NCBI GenBank assembly: GCA_937891165.1
Contig: CALAEX010000036.1
Location: 1-35,649 of the forward strand
Length of the DNA stretch: 35,649 nucleotides
Source of the DNA: an uncultured Lachnospiraceae bacterium
GTDB lineage: Bacteria; Bacillota; Clostridia; Lachnospirales; Lachnospiraceae
Direction: 5' to 3'
Part shown: piece after piece, positions 16,789 to 25,021 of the stretch
Layout: every line of letters begins with the position of its first letter
Position numbering within the stretch: the first letter of the stretch is position 1
Notes under the pieces: generated by a model
What the model saw: the letters and a program-made list of their open reading frames with translations, nothing else
The model's database searches: none
What the model was told of the DNA's origin: nothing
Made by a program: the position numbers and the translations under genes

Positions 16789-16812
16789 AATTTCCGAGTA
16801 GGAATAAAACTA
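16789..16812. repeat. 24-bp direct repeat, copy 2
   Basis: The partner of 15747-15770 in the same orientation, 1042 bp away. It lies about 22 bp upstream of the -35 of the NlpC-like gene and about 50 bp upstream of the predicted recombinase-like promoter. It could be an operator or a recombination site. Confidence 0.8.
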
Positions 16813-16863
16813 CTAAAAAACAAAACTCCCCTCCAACCATAATAAACATAAGAAAAAAAACAC

Positions 16864-16901
16864 TTGTTATTTTCCTTAAGAAATGTTATTCTTTTTATAA
16901 T
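16864..16901 (+). promoter_or_regulatory. Predicted promoter region of the recombinase-like gene
   Basis: TTGTTA (16864-16869) with TATTCT (16887-16892) at 17 bp is one reading. A TATAAT at 16896-16901 with a weak TTCCTT is another. The choice is uncertain. Confidence 0.4.
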
Positions 16902-16935
16902 AATATTTTCTTAATTATAAAGGAGAAACTATTTG

Positions 16936-17901
16936 ATGAGAGAAATAATTCGAGATTTTTCTTTTTCTACTTATATAGAAGATACAACAAAAGAATTTCT
17001 TATTTTATATTTACAAAGATTTAAATCTGAAAAAACTCAAAAAAATTATTGCATTGCAATCAATGAATTTGTGGAGTTTATTAAAAAAGATTTAACAAAA
17101 GTAACTGTAGATGATTGTAAACGATATGTAATACATTTAGAGTCACGAAGGAATTCTAGTCTTATCAAAACATCTACACTAGCTAAAAAGAAATATCAGC
17201 TTTCTGGATTATTTTCTGTTATGTGTGAACCGCATATTAAAGAACGTCTATCTTTACCAGTAGAATTTGAAAATTTCTTTTTAGATATTAAGACAGATGT
17301 AATACCAGATAGATTTAAATATGAGAGAGTACCTTCCATGAAAGATTTAGATATTCTATACTGTTATTTAAAAGAACATGACCCTATGATTTGTATTGCA
17401 TTTTTACTTGCATTCAAGGGATTTCTTAATATGGAGGAATTTAGAAATTTAACAATATCTGATTTTTTTATGGACACAGAGGAACGAATGGTAGTTTGTA
17501 TTAAAAATCCTTCTTTTCCTTTAGACGTACGTTATAATTCTATTCCATCCGATGTAAAAGAAATTCTTCTTTCTTATTTTGATATGATTACAATACCAGG
17601 TGCTATGGAATCTCCAAAATTATTTGCAAAAAAAGGATACAGTAAGCCATATACAGACCGTATGCTTCGATTTCGTTTAAAGAGTGCTTGTGAAGCATGT
17701 GGAATACCATTATTTACCTTCAATGATTTTAGAAATGCAGGAGCTGTGTATGCTGTATCGTATCATGCCGATGTATCAATTGTAGCAAATTCTATGGGAT
17801 ATAAAACAAACAGTCACATTGGAAAATTAAGTTCATTACAAATTAAAGTTAATGATGCTGGTGATTTATTAGGGATTACTTTTAAATCAACAGAATCTTA
17901 A
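16936..17901 (+). CDS. Tyrosine-recombinase-like protein, probably catalytically inactive
   Basis: 321 residues. The N-terminal half looks like a SAM-like core-binding domain (FLILYLQRFKSEKTQKNYCIAINEF). The C-terminal half follows the integrase fold, but the catalytic signature is eroded. The first arginine box (usually TGLRxSEL) reads KGFLNMEEF. The HxxR box reads FNDFRNAGA, keeping only the arginine. The later LGH box reads SMGYKTNSHIGKL, with no tyrosine at the usual nucleophile position. It is therefore likely a DNA-binding derivative and not an active enzyme. The start is ATG 16936, after AAAGGAG about 10 nt upstream; the TTG at 16933 is unlikely. It lies between the 24-bp repeats and the diguanylate cyclase gene. 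The role is unknown. Confidence 0.75.
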   Translation: MREIIRDFSFSTYIEDTTKEFLILYLQRFKSEKTQKNYCIAINEFVEFIKKDLTKVTVDDCKRYVIHLESRRNSSLIKTSTLAKKKYQLSGLFSVMCEPHIKERLSLPVEFENFFLDIKTDVIPDRFKYERVPSMKDLDILYCYLKEHDPMICIAFLLAFKGFLNMEEFRNLTISDFFMDTEERMVVCIKNPSFPLDVRYNSIPSDVKEILLSYFDMITIPGAMESPKLFAKKGYSKPYTDRMLRFRLKSACEACGIPLFTFNDFRNAGAVYAVSYHADVSIVANSMGYKTNSHIGKLSSLQIKVNDAGDLLGITFKSTES

Positions 17902-17930
17902 ATTACTTTCTTTTTTTTTGATTTAGTGCT

Positions 17931-17936
17931 ATAATG
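17931..17936 (+). promoter_or_regulatory. Extended -10 element upstream of the diguanylate cyclase gene
   Basis: TGC-TATAAT lies 37 bp before the start codon. The expected -35 position is a T-rich run with no good match. Confidence 0.5.
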
Positions 17937-17973
17937 TATCAAAGAGAAAATAACTGGTTTGGAGGGTTGCATT

Positions 17974-19827
17974 ATGAAAAAGAAAATGAAAAAAGCAACA
18001 AAAGCAAAGTTATTGAGTATAGTAACTATTGTTATGGTTATTTTTTGTGCAATATTGCTTTATTGTGTGAATTGCACAAATACTAAAAAGGAACAAATGT
18101 TAGAAAAACAGTTTTATTATACTGTTTATGTGGATGCTTTTGGTGACATTTCTGCCTATTTAACAAATGAAGTAAGGTCTTATGCCGCTACAGGAGAAAA
18201 AATGCATTATGAAAATTATTGGTATGAGGTTAATATTGCACAAAATAGAGAATATTACGTGGAAAAATTAAAAGAACTTGGATTAACTGAACAGGAATTA
18301 CAATGGGTAGAAAATATTGCAACTATTTCTAATAATTTAGTTCCATTAGAAAAACAAGCAATGGATGCTATTAGTAATAGAAATGTTGAAGAGGCAAACA
18401 ATATTCTTTATGGAATGGAATATCAATCAGGTGTAGCACAAATAAAATCTACTATTCAAAAATTTAATTTTTCTATTCAAAATAGAGTTGCAGAAAACGT
18501 AAAAAATTTAAAAAAAGAAGCGGAGATTTCGTTTGTACTTAGTCATAGTGTAATTTTTATTACTATGATAGTGCAAATTATTATTATTAAATTTGTTCTA
18601 ACAGAATTAATCTCTCCAATTGTAAAATTTCGTGGAAAAATGATAGAATTTGCTGATGGCAATTTAGATGGAATACTGGATTTACCAAACGATAATACAG
18701 AAATTGGAGAAACTGAATTAGCAATCCATGAATTTCAACGGTTTCAAAAAGAAGTCATTGCAGATATTGATTACCAGCTTTTAAATTTAGCGCAGGGAAA
18801 CTTTAATGTACATAGTAAATGTGAAAATAGTTATCGAGGAAATTATTCAAATATTTTAGAATCGTTGCGAACTATTCGACATCGTTTAGATGTTACATTA
18901 AAAGATATTCGTATAGCAAATACATTACTTACTAGTATTTATGATACCGTTTCTTGTGGTATTTTGCGGTTCTATCGTAAAGATGGATGTTATGAATTAC
19001 AATCTATTAATAATGCAGGTCTTGCTATTTTTGATTGCACAGAAAAAGAATTTTATAATCAAAATTGGAACTCAGGTATTTCTTCACAAGTAGTACCTGA
19101 AGATGTAAAAGAATTAAAAAAAGTGTTAGATGTTTTAAAAGATTCGGGAGATACGAAAGAAACAAATTTCCGTATTAAAAGAATGGATGGAACAATTCTC
19201 TATTTAACGGGTAGTGTTACACTAATATCTGATGCAAGTGAAAAAGACGATAGAGTAACGATTCAACAAGTAATTTATGATGTGACACAACGTGTAAAGT
19301 TAGAAGAACAACGTAGACAGGGATTATTAGTAGAAGCTTCTACCGATTATTTAACAGGACTTTTAAGCCGTCGTTATGCATTTCAACGCATTAATAAATG
19401 TTTGGAAGAGGATAAGGGGTATGGATTTTTAATTATTGATGCGGATAACTTTAAATTTGTAAATGATACTTATGGACATAGCAAAGGGGATGAAGTTTTA
19501 GCAGCATTGGCTAATATCTTAAGAAGTACATTTCGTTTTACAGATATTTGTGCTAGAATTGGTGGTGATGAATTTGTTGTATTTTTGACAAATGAAACTT
19601 CCGGAAGTAGTTTAGAAGAACGAATACAACATATTATTAGTGAATTTAAAAAAGCACTAAAAGACCTGGGAATAGATGGTCCAATTGGTATTAGTATTGG
19701 TGGTGTTTACGGTAAAGGTGCTACTACATTTGAGGAATTATATGAACACGCAGACAGACTTTTATATTATGTAAAAGAAAATAGTAAAGGTTCTTATAAA
19801 ATTGAGCGAAAAATATTTGAAAATTAA
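17974..19827 (+). CDS. Membrane diguanylate cyclase, 4HB-like sensor-HAMP-PAS-GGDEF
   Basis: Synthesises cyclic di-GMP from two GTP. 617 residues. A membrane segment is near 14-34, an extracellular helical sensor follows, and a second membrane segment is near 188-212 (SVIFITMIVQIIIIKFVL). HAMP and a second HAMP-like unit (LLNLAQGNFNVHSKCENSY) lead to a PAS-like domain near 315-440 and a GGDEF domain. The active-site motif GGDEF is intact near 530, and the inhibitory I-site RFTD lies exactly five residues before it, so product feedback is expected. No EAL domain is present. ATG 17974 is chosen for the GGAGGG 7 nt upstream; an earlier in-frame codon at 17959 precedes that site. The stop is 13 bp before the PH-domain gene, which is probably cotranscribed. 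Confidence 0.93.
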   Translation: MKKKMKKATKAKLLSIVTIVMVIFCAILLYCVNCTNTKKEQMLEKQFYYTVYVDAFGDISAYLTNEVRSYAATGEKMHYENYWYEVNIAQNREYYVEKLKELGLTEQELQWVENIATISNNLVPLEKQAMDAISNRNVEEANNILYGMEYQSGVAQIKSTIQKFNFSIQNRVAENVKNLKKEAEISFVLSHSVIFITMIVQIIIIKFVLTELISPIVKFRGKMIEFADGNLDGILDLPNDNTEIGETELAIHEFQRFQKEVIADIDYQLLNLAQGNFNVHSKCENSYRGNYSNILESLRTIRHRLDVTLKDIRIANTLLTSIYDTVSCGILRFYRKDGCYELQSINNAGLAIFDCTEKEFYNQNWNSGISSQVVPEDVKELKKVLDVLKDSGDTKETNFRIKRMDGTILYLTGSVTLISDASEKDDRVTIQQVIYDVTQRVKLEEQRRQGLLVEASTDYLTGLLSRRYAFQRINKCLEEDKGYGFLIIDADNFKFVNDTYGHSKGDEVLAALANILRSTFRFTDICARIGGDEFVVFLTNETSGSSLEERIQHIISEFKKALKDLGIDGPIGISIGGVYGKGATTFEELYEHADRLLYYVKENSKGSYKIERKIFEN

Positions 19828-19840
19828 AGGAGAATGAATT

Positions 19841-20206
19841 ATGTGGAGACAAAGAAAACGTATTTGGTGTGGATTACCTTGGACATTTACTGTGTACAGT
19901 TTTGATGAAGATTGTATTTTTATTGATTCAGGCGTATTTACTAAAAAACAAGAAGAAATTCGCTTATATCGTGTATTAGATATTTCTGTCACAAGAACAT
20001 TTGCTCAAAGAATTTTTGGCATGGGAACCATTATTTTGAAAACTTCCGATAAATCAACACCAGATATTTCTTTAATTAATCTGAAAAAGGTAATGGAAGT
20101 AAAAACAGAACTTTCTAATTTAATTGAAGCAAATAGAGAAAAAAAGCGTATTGCTGGTCGTGAATTTATGTCTAGTGATGATGTTGAAGAAAATAATATA
20201 GAATAA
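19841..20206 (+). CDS. Small bacterial PH-domain protein
   Basis: 121 residues. Most of the chain fits the bacterial PH domain (YdbS/DUF304-like): PWTFTVYSFDEDCIFIDSGVF, then QEEIRLYRVLDISVTRTFAQR, then GMGTIILKTSD. An alpha-helical, charged C-terminal tail follows. There is no membrane segment. AAAGGAG precedes the ATG. The gene follows the diguanylate cyclase by 13 bp. The family has no single known function, so a link to c-di-GMP signalling rests only on neighbourhood. Confidence 0.75.
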   Translation: MWRQRKRIWCGLPWTFTVYSFDEDCIFIDSGVFTKKQEEIRLYRVLDISVTRTFAQRIFGMGTIILKTSDKSTPDISLINLKKVMEVKTELSNLIEANREKKRIAGREFMSSDDVEENNIE

Positions 20207-20232
20207 TAGGTTATAGTTCGTAAAAAATTAAA

Positions 20233-20261
20233 TTGACAAAAATTAAAGAAACACCTATACT
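20233..20261 (+). promoter_or_regulatory. SigA-type promoter of alaS
   Basis: Perfect TTGACA (20233-20238), a 17-bp spacer and TATACT (20256-20261). The leader from about 20268 to the GTG at 20320 is only some 50 nt, too short for a T-box. Confidence 0.88.
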
Positions 20262-20319
20262 ATACTGAACATATGTGAAAAATGATACGATTTTTGTATC
20301 TAAACAGGAGGACAATAAC

Positions 20320-22974
20320 GTGAAACCTTATGGTGTAAATGATTTGAGAAGAATGTACCTTGAATTTTTTGAAAGCAAGGAACATTTACGTTTAAAGAGT
20401 TTTTCTTTAATTCCGCACAATGATAAAAGTTTATTATTAATTAATTCTGGTATGGCACCAATGAAGCCATATTTTACTGGTCAGGAAATTCCACCAAGAA
20501 AAAGAGTAACTACTTGTCAGAAGTGTATTCGTACTGGTGATATTGAAAATGTTGGTAAGACAGCAAGACATTTAACCTTTTTTGAAATGCTTGGTAATTT
20601 CTCTTTTGGAGATTATTTTAAAAAAGAAGCAATTCATTGGTCTTGGGAATTTTTGACAGAAGTGATTGGATTAGAAGCAGACCGCTTATATCCATCTATT
20701 TTTAGTGAAGATGACGAAGCTTTTAAGATTTGGACAGAACAAGAACACGTAGCACCAGAAAAAATTACTCGTTTTTATCGTGATGAAAATGGTAATTGTG
20801 ATAATTTCTGGGAGCATGGTGCAGGTCCTTGCGGTCCTTGTTCCGAAATCTATTATGATAGAGGAGAAAAATATGGTTGTGGTAGTCCAGATTGTAAGGT
20901 AGGCTGTGAATGTGACCGTTTTATTGAAGTATGGAATAACGTATTTACACAGTTTGAAAGTGATGGAAACCATAACTATACTGAATTAACGCAAAAAAAT
21001 ATTGATACAGGTATGGGCTTAGAGCGTTTGGCAGCAGTAGTTCAAGATGTATCTTCTGTCTTTGATATTGATACAATGAAGGCAATTCGTGATAAAGTTT
21101 GCGAAATGGCAAATGTTATTTATCAGACAGATGATAAAAAAGATATTTCTATTCGTTTAATAACAGACCATATTCGTTCTGTTACGTTTATGACTTCGGA
21201 TGGTATTATTCCATCTAATGAAGGCAGAGGTTATGTGCTTCGTAGATTACTTCGTCGTGCTGCAAGACATGGCAGATTACTTGGTATTCAAGGTTTATTC
21301 CTTGCAAAGCTTTGTGAAACAGTAATTGCAGAATCCAAAGATGGTTATCCAGAATTAGAAGAAAAGAAAGAATATATTTTAAAAGTATTAACATTAGAAG
21401 AAGAAAAGTTTAATAAGACAATTGACCAAGGTCTTTCTATCTTAGCAGAGATGGAAGAAGCTTGTCAAAAAGCAAATTGTACTGTACTTTCTGGAGAAGA
21501 TGCATTTAAACTTTATGATACGTATGGTTTTCCTATTGATTTAACAGAAGAAATCTTGGCTGAAAAAGGTTTTTCCGTTGATATGCACGGCTTTAAACAG
21601 GCAATGCAAGTACAAAAAGACAAGGCAAGAAATGCAAGAGCCACAACAAATTATATGGGTGCTGATGCCACTGTATATGATGAGATTGACCCAAGTATTA
21701 CAACAGAATTTGTTGGATATGAAAATACCGAAGATGTTTCTAATATTACAGTATTAACAACAGAAACAGAACTTGTAACTGATATTATGGAAGGTCAGAC
21801 AGCAACTATTATTGTAAATCAGACTCCATTTTATGCAACAATGGGTGGTCAGATGGCTGATACAGGTATCATTACAAAGGGAGATTCTATCTTTACAGTA
21901 ACAGATACTATCAAATTAAAAGGTGGTAAGGTTGGACACGTTGGTGTTGTAGAAAGTGGGATGTTCTCTGTTGGTGATAAGGTAACTTTAGCTATTGATA
22001 CAAAAAAACGTGGGGCAACAGGAAAAAATCATAGTGCTACGCATTTATTACAAGAAGCATTACGTGTTGTACTTGGAAGCCATGTAGAACAAGCAGGTTC
22101 TTTAGTAACTCAGGATAGACTTCGTTTTGACTTTACACATTTTTCAGCTATGACTAAAGAAGAATTAGCAAAGGTTGAAACAATCGTAAATGAAGAAATT
22201 GCAAAGAATCTTGTGATTGAAACAAAAGAAATGAGCATTGACGATGCTAGAAAATCTGGTGCAAAAGCTTTGTTTGGTGAAAAATATGGAGAAACTGTAC
22301 GAGTTGTCAGCATGGGAGAATTTTCAAAAGAACTTTGTGGTGGTACTCATGTGGCAAATACAGGCGTAATTTCTGTATTTAAGATTTTATCTGAAGCAGG
22401 TATTGCAGCAGGTGTAAGACGTATTGAAGCAATCACAGCAGAAAGTGTATTTGATTATTATAAAAAGCAAGAAAACGATTTATTGGCAGCAGCAAAAGCA
22501 GCAAAATGTGATGTTGCTTCTTTAGTGAAGAAAATAGAATCTTTACAAGAAGAATTAAAATTAGCTCATTCTGAAAATGAAAAATTAAAGGCTAAACTTG
22601 CAAATAATTCTCTTGGTGATATTATGAATCAGGTAAAAGAAATCAACAATATTCAAGTGCTTGCTACAAAAGTTCCAGATGTTGATATGAATTCCTTGAG
22701 AAATCTTGGTGACCAAATGAAAGAAAAGTTAGGAGATAGTATTATTTTATTAGCTTCTGCTTTTGATGGAAAAGTAAATTTAGTAGCTATGGCAACTGAT
22801 GCAGCAATGAAGAAAGGTGCTCATGCAGGTAATTTAATTAAGGCTATTGCTAATTTAGTTGGTGGCGGTGGTGGTGGCCGTCCAAATATGGCACAAGCAG
22901 GTGGTAAAAATCCAGCTGGTATTGACTTAGCAATTGAAAAAGCTTATGAAGTAATTACAAATCAAATTGGTTAA
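20320..22974 (+). CDS. alaS: Alanyl-tRNA synthetase
   Basis: Charges tRNA-Ala and edits mischarged Ser/Gly. 884 residues, the usual length. The class II catalytic domain is at the N-terminus (SGMAPMKPYFTGQ, RKRVTTCQKCIRTGDIENVG, FFEMLGNFSFGDYFK). A tRNA-recognition helical region follows. The editing domain has zinc ligands HSATH near 571-575 and CGGTH near 673-677. A coiled coil and a C-terminal DHHA1 domain with a glycine-rich VGGGGGGRPN end the protein. The start is GTG 20320, with AGGAGG at 20306-20311. The GTG at 20275 is rejected because it falls at about +7 of the predicted transcript and has no ribosome-binding site. rpsU follows with its own promoter. Confidence 0.98.
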   Translation: MKPYGVNDLRRMYLEFFESKEHLRLKSFSLIPHNDKSLLLINSGMAPMKPYFTGQEIPPRKRVTTCQKCIRTGDIENVGKTARHLTFFEMLGNFSFGDYFKKEAIHWSWEFLTEVIGLEADRLYPSIFSEDDEAFKIWTEQEHVAPEKITRFYRDENGNCDNFWEHGAGPCGPCSEIYYDRGEKYGCGSPDCKVGCECDRFIEVWNNVFTQFESDGNHNYTELTQKNIDTGMGLERLAAVVQDVSSVFDIDTMKAIRDKVCEMANVIYQTDDKKDISIRLITDHIRSVTFMTSDGIIPSNEGRGYVLRRLLRRAARHGRLLGIQGLFLAKLCETVIAESKDGYPELEEKKEYILKVLTLEEEKFNKTIDQGLSILAEMEEACQKANCTVLSGEDAFKLYDTYGFPIDLTEEILAEKGFSVDMHGFKQAMQVQKDKARNARATTNYMGADATVYDEIDPSITTEFVGYENTEDVSNITVLTTETELVTDIMEGQTATIIVNQTPFYATMGGQMADTGIITKGDSIFTVTDTIKLKGGKVGHVGVVESGMFSVGDKVTLAIDTKKRGATGKNHSATHLLQEALRVVLGSHVEQAGSLVTQDRLRFDFTHFSAMTKEELAKVETIVNEEIAKNLVIETKEMSIDDARKSGAKALFGEKYGETVRVVSMGEFSKELCGGTHVANTGVISVFKILSEAGIAAGVRRIEAITAESVFDYYKKQENDLLAAAKAAKCDVASLVKKIESLQEELKLAHSENEKLKAKLANNSLGDIMNQVKEINNIQVLATKVPDVDMNSLRNLGDQMKEKLGDSIILLASAFDGKVNLVAMATDAAMKKGAHAGNLIKAIANLVGGGGGGRPNMAQAGGKNPAGIDLAIEKAYEVITNQIG

Positions 22975-22993
22975 TAAAAAAATGAAAAAGTAG

Positions 22994-23021
22994 TTGACGA
23001 ATCAGAAAAATATGGTATAAT
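22994..23021 (+). promoter_or_regulatory. Extended -10 promoter of rpsU
   Basis: TTGACG (22994-22999) and TATAAT (23016-23021) are 16 bp apart, with TGG directly before the -10. It starts 20 bp after the alaS stop codon. Confidence 0.85.
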
Positions 23022-23049
23022 CTTGATAGTGCTTTAGAAAATACCCAAA

Positions 23050-23076
23050 CAGTTGTATAGGCACAATACACAACTG
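23050..23076 (+). promoter_or_regulatory. Hairpin in the rpsU leader abutting the ribosome-binding site
   Basis: CAGTTGTAT (23050-23058) can pair with ATACACAACTG with a single bulge. The right arm ends against GGAGGGAGG (23076-23084). The placement would allow translational feedback, but this is inference. Confidence 0.4.
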
Positions 23077-23096
23077 GAGGGAGGTTAGGTGAGACA

Positions 23097-23270
23097 ATGT
23101 CAAATGTTATCGTAAAAGAAAACGAATCTTTAGACAGCGCTCTCCGCAGATTCAAGAGAAACTGTGCGAAGGCAGGTATTCAGCAGGAGATTCGTAAGCG
23201 TGAGCATTACGAGAAACCAAGCGTAAGACGTAAGAAAAAGTCTGAAGCAGCTCGTAAACGCAAATACTAA
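23097..23270 (+). CDS. rpsU: Ribosomal protein bS21
   Basis: Small-subunit protein near the anti-Shine-Dalgarno region of 16S rRNA. It has 57 residues, beginning MSNVIVKENESLDSALRRFK and ending in a very basic tail (RRKKKSEAARKRKY), as usual for S21. Codons lean to CGT and CGC for arginine, unlike the AGA-rich neighbours, as expected for a highly expressed gene. Ribosome-binding candidates are GGAGGGAGG at 23076-23084 and AGGTGAG at 23087-23093. It has its own promoter, a leader hairpin and a terminator, so it is a single-gene unit. Confidence 0.97.
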   Translation: MSNVIVKENESLDSALRRFKRNCAKAGIQQEIRKREHYEKPSVRRKKKSEAARKRKY

Positions 23271-23289
23271 TAACTAATAATTTGTGCAT

Positions 23290-23323
23290 AAAACCCTTGG
23301 TTATAAAGACCAAGGGTTTTTTT
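23290..23323 (+). terminator. Intrinsic terminator after rpsU
   Basis: AAAACCCTTGG (23290-23300) pairs with CCAAGGGTTTT (23310-23320), followed by more T. Confidence 0.93.
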
Positions 23324-23352
23324 GTTTTTCGATTCTTTCCCACTATCTTTAA

Positions 23353-23381
23353 GAAATATTTTTTAGATACACTCATATATA
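23353..23381 (+). promoter_or_regulatory. SigE-like sporulation promoter upstream of yqfC
   Basis: GAAATATT (23353-23360) and CATATATA (23374-23381) are 13 bp apart. They resemble the mother-cell SigE elements KMATATT and CATACANT. In Bacillus subtilis yqfC-yqfD belong to the SigE regulon. Confidence 0.5.
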
Positions 23382-23411
23382 TAGAAAAGATACTATTGTC
23401 TGGAGCTGCCT

Positions 23412-23774
23412 GTGAAAAGAGCTGTATCAAAACATAAAACAAACAAAAAAGAGTTATATCCGCTCTATGATTATATTCGGCAGACAGAAAAAAAGCGAAA
23501 AAATGAATATGAGAAGTTTTTGGAAACAATGAGTGAAAACTTGATGATTCCAAAGGATGTGATTGCAGGACAGCCACTCATTTCTATGACAGGAAATCAT
23601 GGTATGAGAATTTCTAATTATCGGGCAATTGAGGAATATTCTACAGAACAAATCAAGCTATTATTACATAAAAAAACAATTATCATCCAAGGAGAATATC
23701 TAATGATAGAGTATTCTCGAAAAGATGAGATTAAAATTGTTGGAAATATTTTTAATATTTCTTTTGTTCGATAG
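23412..23774 (+). CDS. yqfC: YabP/YqfC-family sporulation protein
   Basis: 120 residues of the YabP/YqfC family: an N-terminal charged stretch, then ENLMIPKDVIAGQPLISMTG, ISNYRAIEEYSTEQIKLL and KKTIIIQGEYLMIEYSRKDEI. The family is found in endospore formers; its biochemical role is not established. GTG start at 23412 with GGAG six nt upstream. It lies 11 bp before yqfD, the usual partner. A SigE-like promoter precedes it. Confidence 0.9.
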   Translation: MKRAVSKHKTNKKELYPLYDYIRQTEKKRKNEYEKFLETMSENLMIPKDVIAGQPLISMTGNHGMRISNYRAIEEYSTEQIKLLLHKKTIIIQGEYLMIEYSRKDEIKIVGNIFNISFVR

Positions 23775-23785
23775 GAGAGAGCGAA

Positions 23786-25021
23786 GTGCTAGAAAAATTA
23801 TTTTTATTTTTAAAAGGTTATCTGATAATAGAATTGTGTGGAAAGTCACAGGAACGATTTTTAAATTTATGTAAAAATAGCGAAATCGAATTATTACATA
23901 TTTTTTCTGTCAAAGAGCATTTATACTGTAAATTATGTGTTAATGAATATAGAAAGTTATATCCTTTTATAAGAAAAACAAAATGTTATCCAAAGATAAA
24001 AAAGAAATGTGGTTTTCCTTTTTTATTACAATATTTAAAACAACGAAAAGGTCTTTTGTTGGGAAGTATGTTATTTATTCTCATTTTAACACAATGTTCC
24101 AAACGGATTTGGCATATTAATGTACAAGGAGGATTTTTGCATACAAGACAACAGATTATGCAAGTGTTAAAAGAAGAATTGAATATTTATGGTGGTGTAC
24201 AGGCAAAGTTAATAGATTGTTTTGAAATTGAGAAAAAACTTCGATTAGATTATAATGAAATTGGTTGGATTTCTGTAGAACGAAAAGGTTGTCTTTTAAA
24301 TGTAATGTTAAATGAAAGTGTAATGCCAAAAGTAAGAGAAGAACGAAATGAAGCAGTACATATTGTAGCAGAACGAGATGGTATTGTTAAAAAAATAGAA
24401 GTACTTTTAGGTGTACCACAAGTAAAGAATGGAGATATTGTAAAAAAAGGAGATATTCTTATTTCAGGAGTAATTCCAATTATAGGTGACTATGATGAGC
24501 TTATACGATATGAAACGGTTTGTGCGGAAGGAAAAGTATATTTGGAAACAGAATTTTCCTATGAAGCAAACTATAGTATGCAATATGAAGTAAAAAATAT
24601 AGTAGATGAAAAAGTTGGGATTACAGTTTTTTTATTTCAACAGAAATTATTTTCATATATACCTAGATATTCCAATAGTAAATATGATATAATAAGTGTT
24701 GATATTGTGCCATATGTGTTTGAAGACTATGAAGCTCCTGTTGTATTGCGAAAATATCGTTGTGTAGCATATGAAATAGAAAAGGTTCGTATGACAGAAT
24801 TGCAAGCAAAAGAAAAGGCAACAGTAGAGTGGGAAGATTTTTTGAAAGATTGGGAAACACAAGGAGTTCAAATTGTAACAACACAGTTTGAAACAACAGT
24901 AGAGCATAATACATGCAAAGCAAAAGGAATAGTGATAGCCTGTGGTAATTTTATTTCATATCAGGAAATTTTAAAAGAGGAGTTAAATATTAAAGATGAA
25001 TATAGTGGAAACAATCCTTAA
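23786..25021 (+). CDS. yqfD: YqfD-family sporulation membrane protein
   Basis: 411 residues. A cytosolic N-terminal part is followed by one membrane segment near 88-105 (LLLGSMLFILILTQCSKRIW) and a large C-terminal part. That part has GWISVERKGCLLNVMLNESV and GIVKKIEVLLGVPQVKNGDI, a biotinyl/lipoyl-like hairpin typical of the family. In Bacillus subtilis YqfD acts in the mother cell during engulfment. GTG start with TAGGAGAG upstream. The 3' end overlaps phoH by 26 bp, so the two are probably coupled in translation. Confidence 0.9.
   Translation: MLEKLFLFLKGYLIIELCGKSQERFLNLCKNSEIELLHIFSVKEHLYCKLCVNEYRKLYPFIRKTKCYPKIKKKCGFPFLLQYLKQRKGLLLGSMLFILILTQCSKRIWHINVQGGFLHTRQQIMQVLKEELNIYGGVQAKLIDCFEIEKKLRLDYNEIGWISVERKGCLLNVMLNESVMPKVREERNEAVHIVAERDGIVKKIEVLLGVPQVKNGDIVKKGDILISGVIPIIGDYDELIRYETVCAEGKVYLETEFSYEANYSMQYEVKNIVDEKVGITVFLFQQKLFSYIPRYSNSKYDIISVDIVPYVFEDYEAPVVLRKYRCVAYEIEKVRMTELQAKEKATVEWEDFLKDWETQGVQIVTTQFETTVEHNTCKAKGIVIACGNFISYQEILKEELNIKDEYSGNNP

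Noticed and set aside
15747..16812. CRISPR array
   Set aside because: Only two copies of the repeat exist, over 1 kb apart with a gene between; no cas gene is present.
10594..20206. Genomic island integrated at the tRNA-Glu gene
   Set aside because: A tRNA gene, an integrase-like gene and accessory genes are all present, but I noticed no second copy of the tRNA 3' end near the far border, and the integrase-like protein lacks its catalytic residues.
20275..20319. Upstream GTG start for alaS
   Set aside because: It lies at about +7 of the predicted transcript without a ribosome-binding site. GTG 20320 has AGGAGG at the right distance and yields the normal N-terminus.
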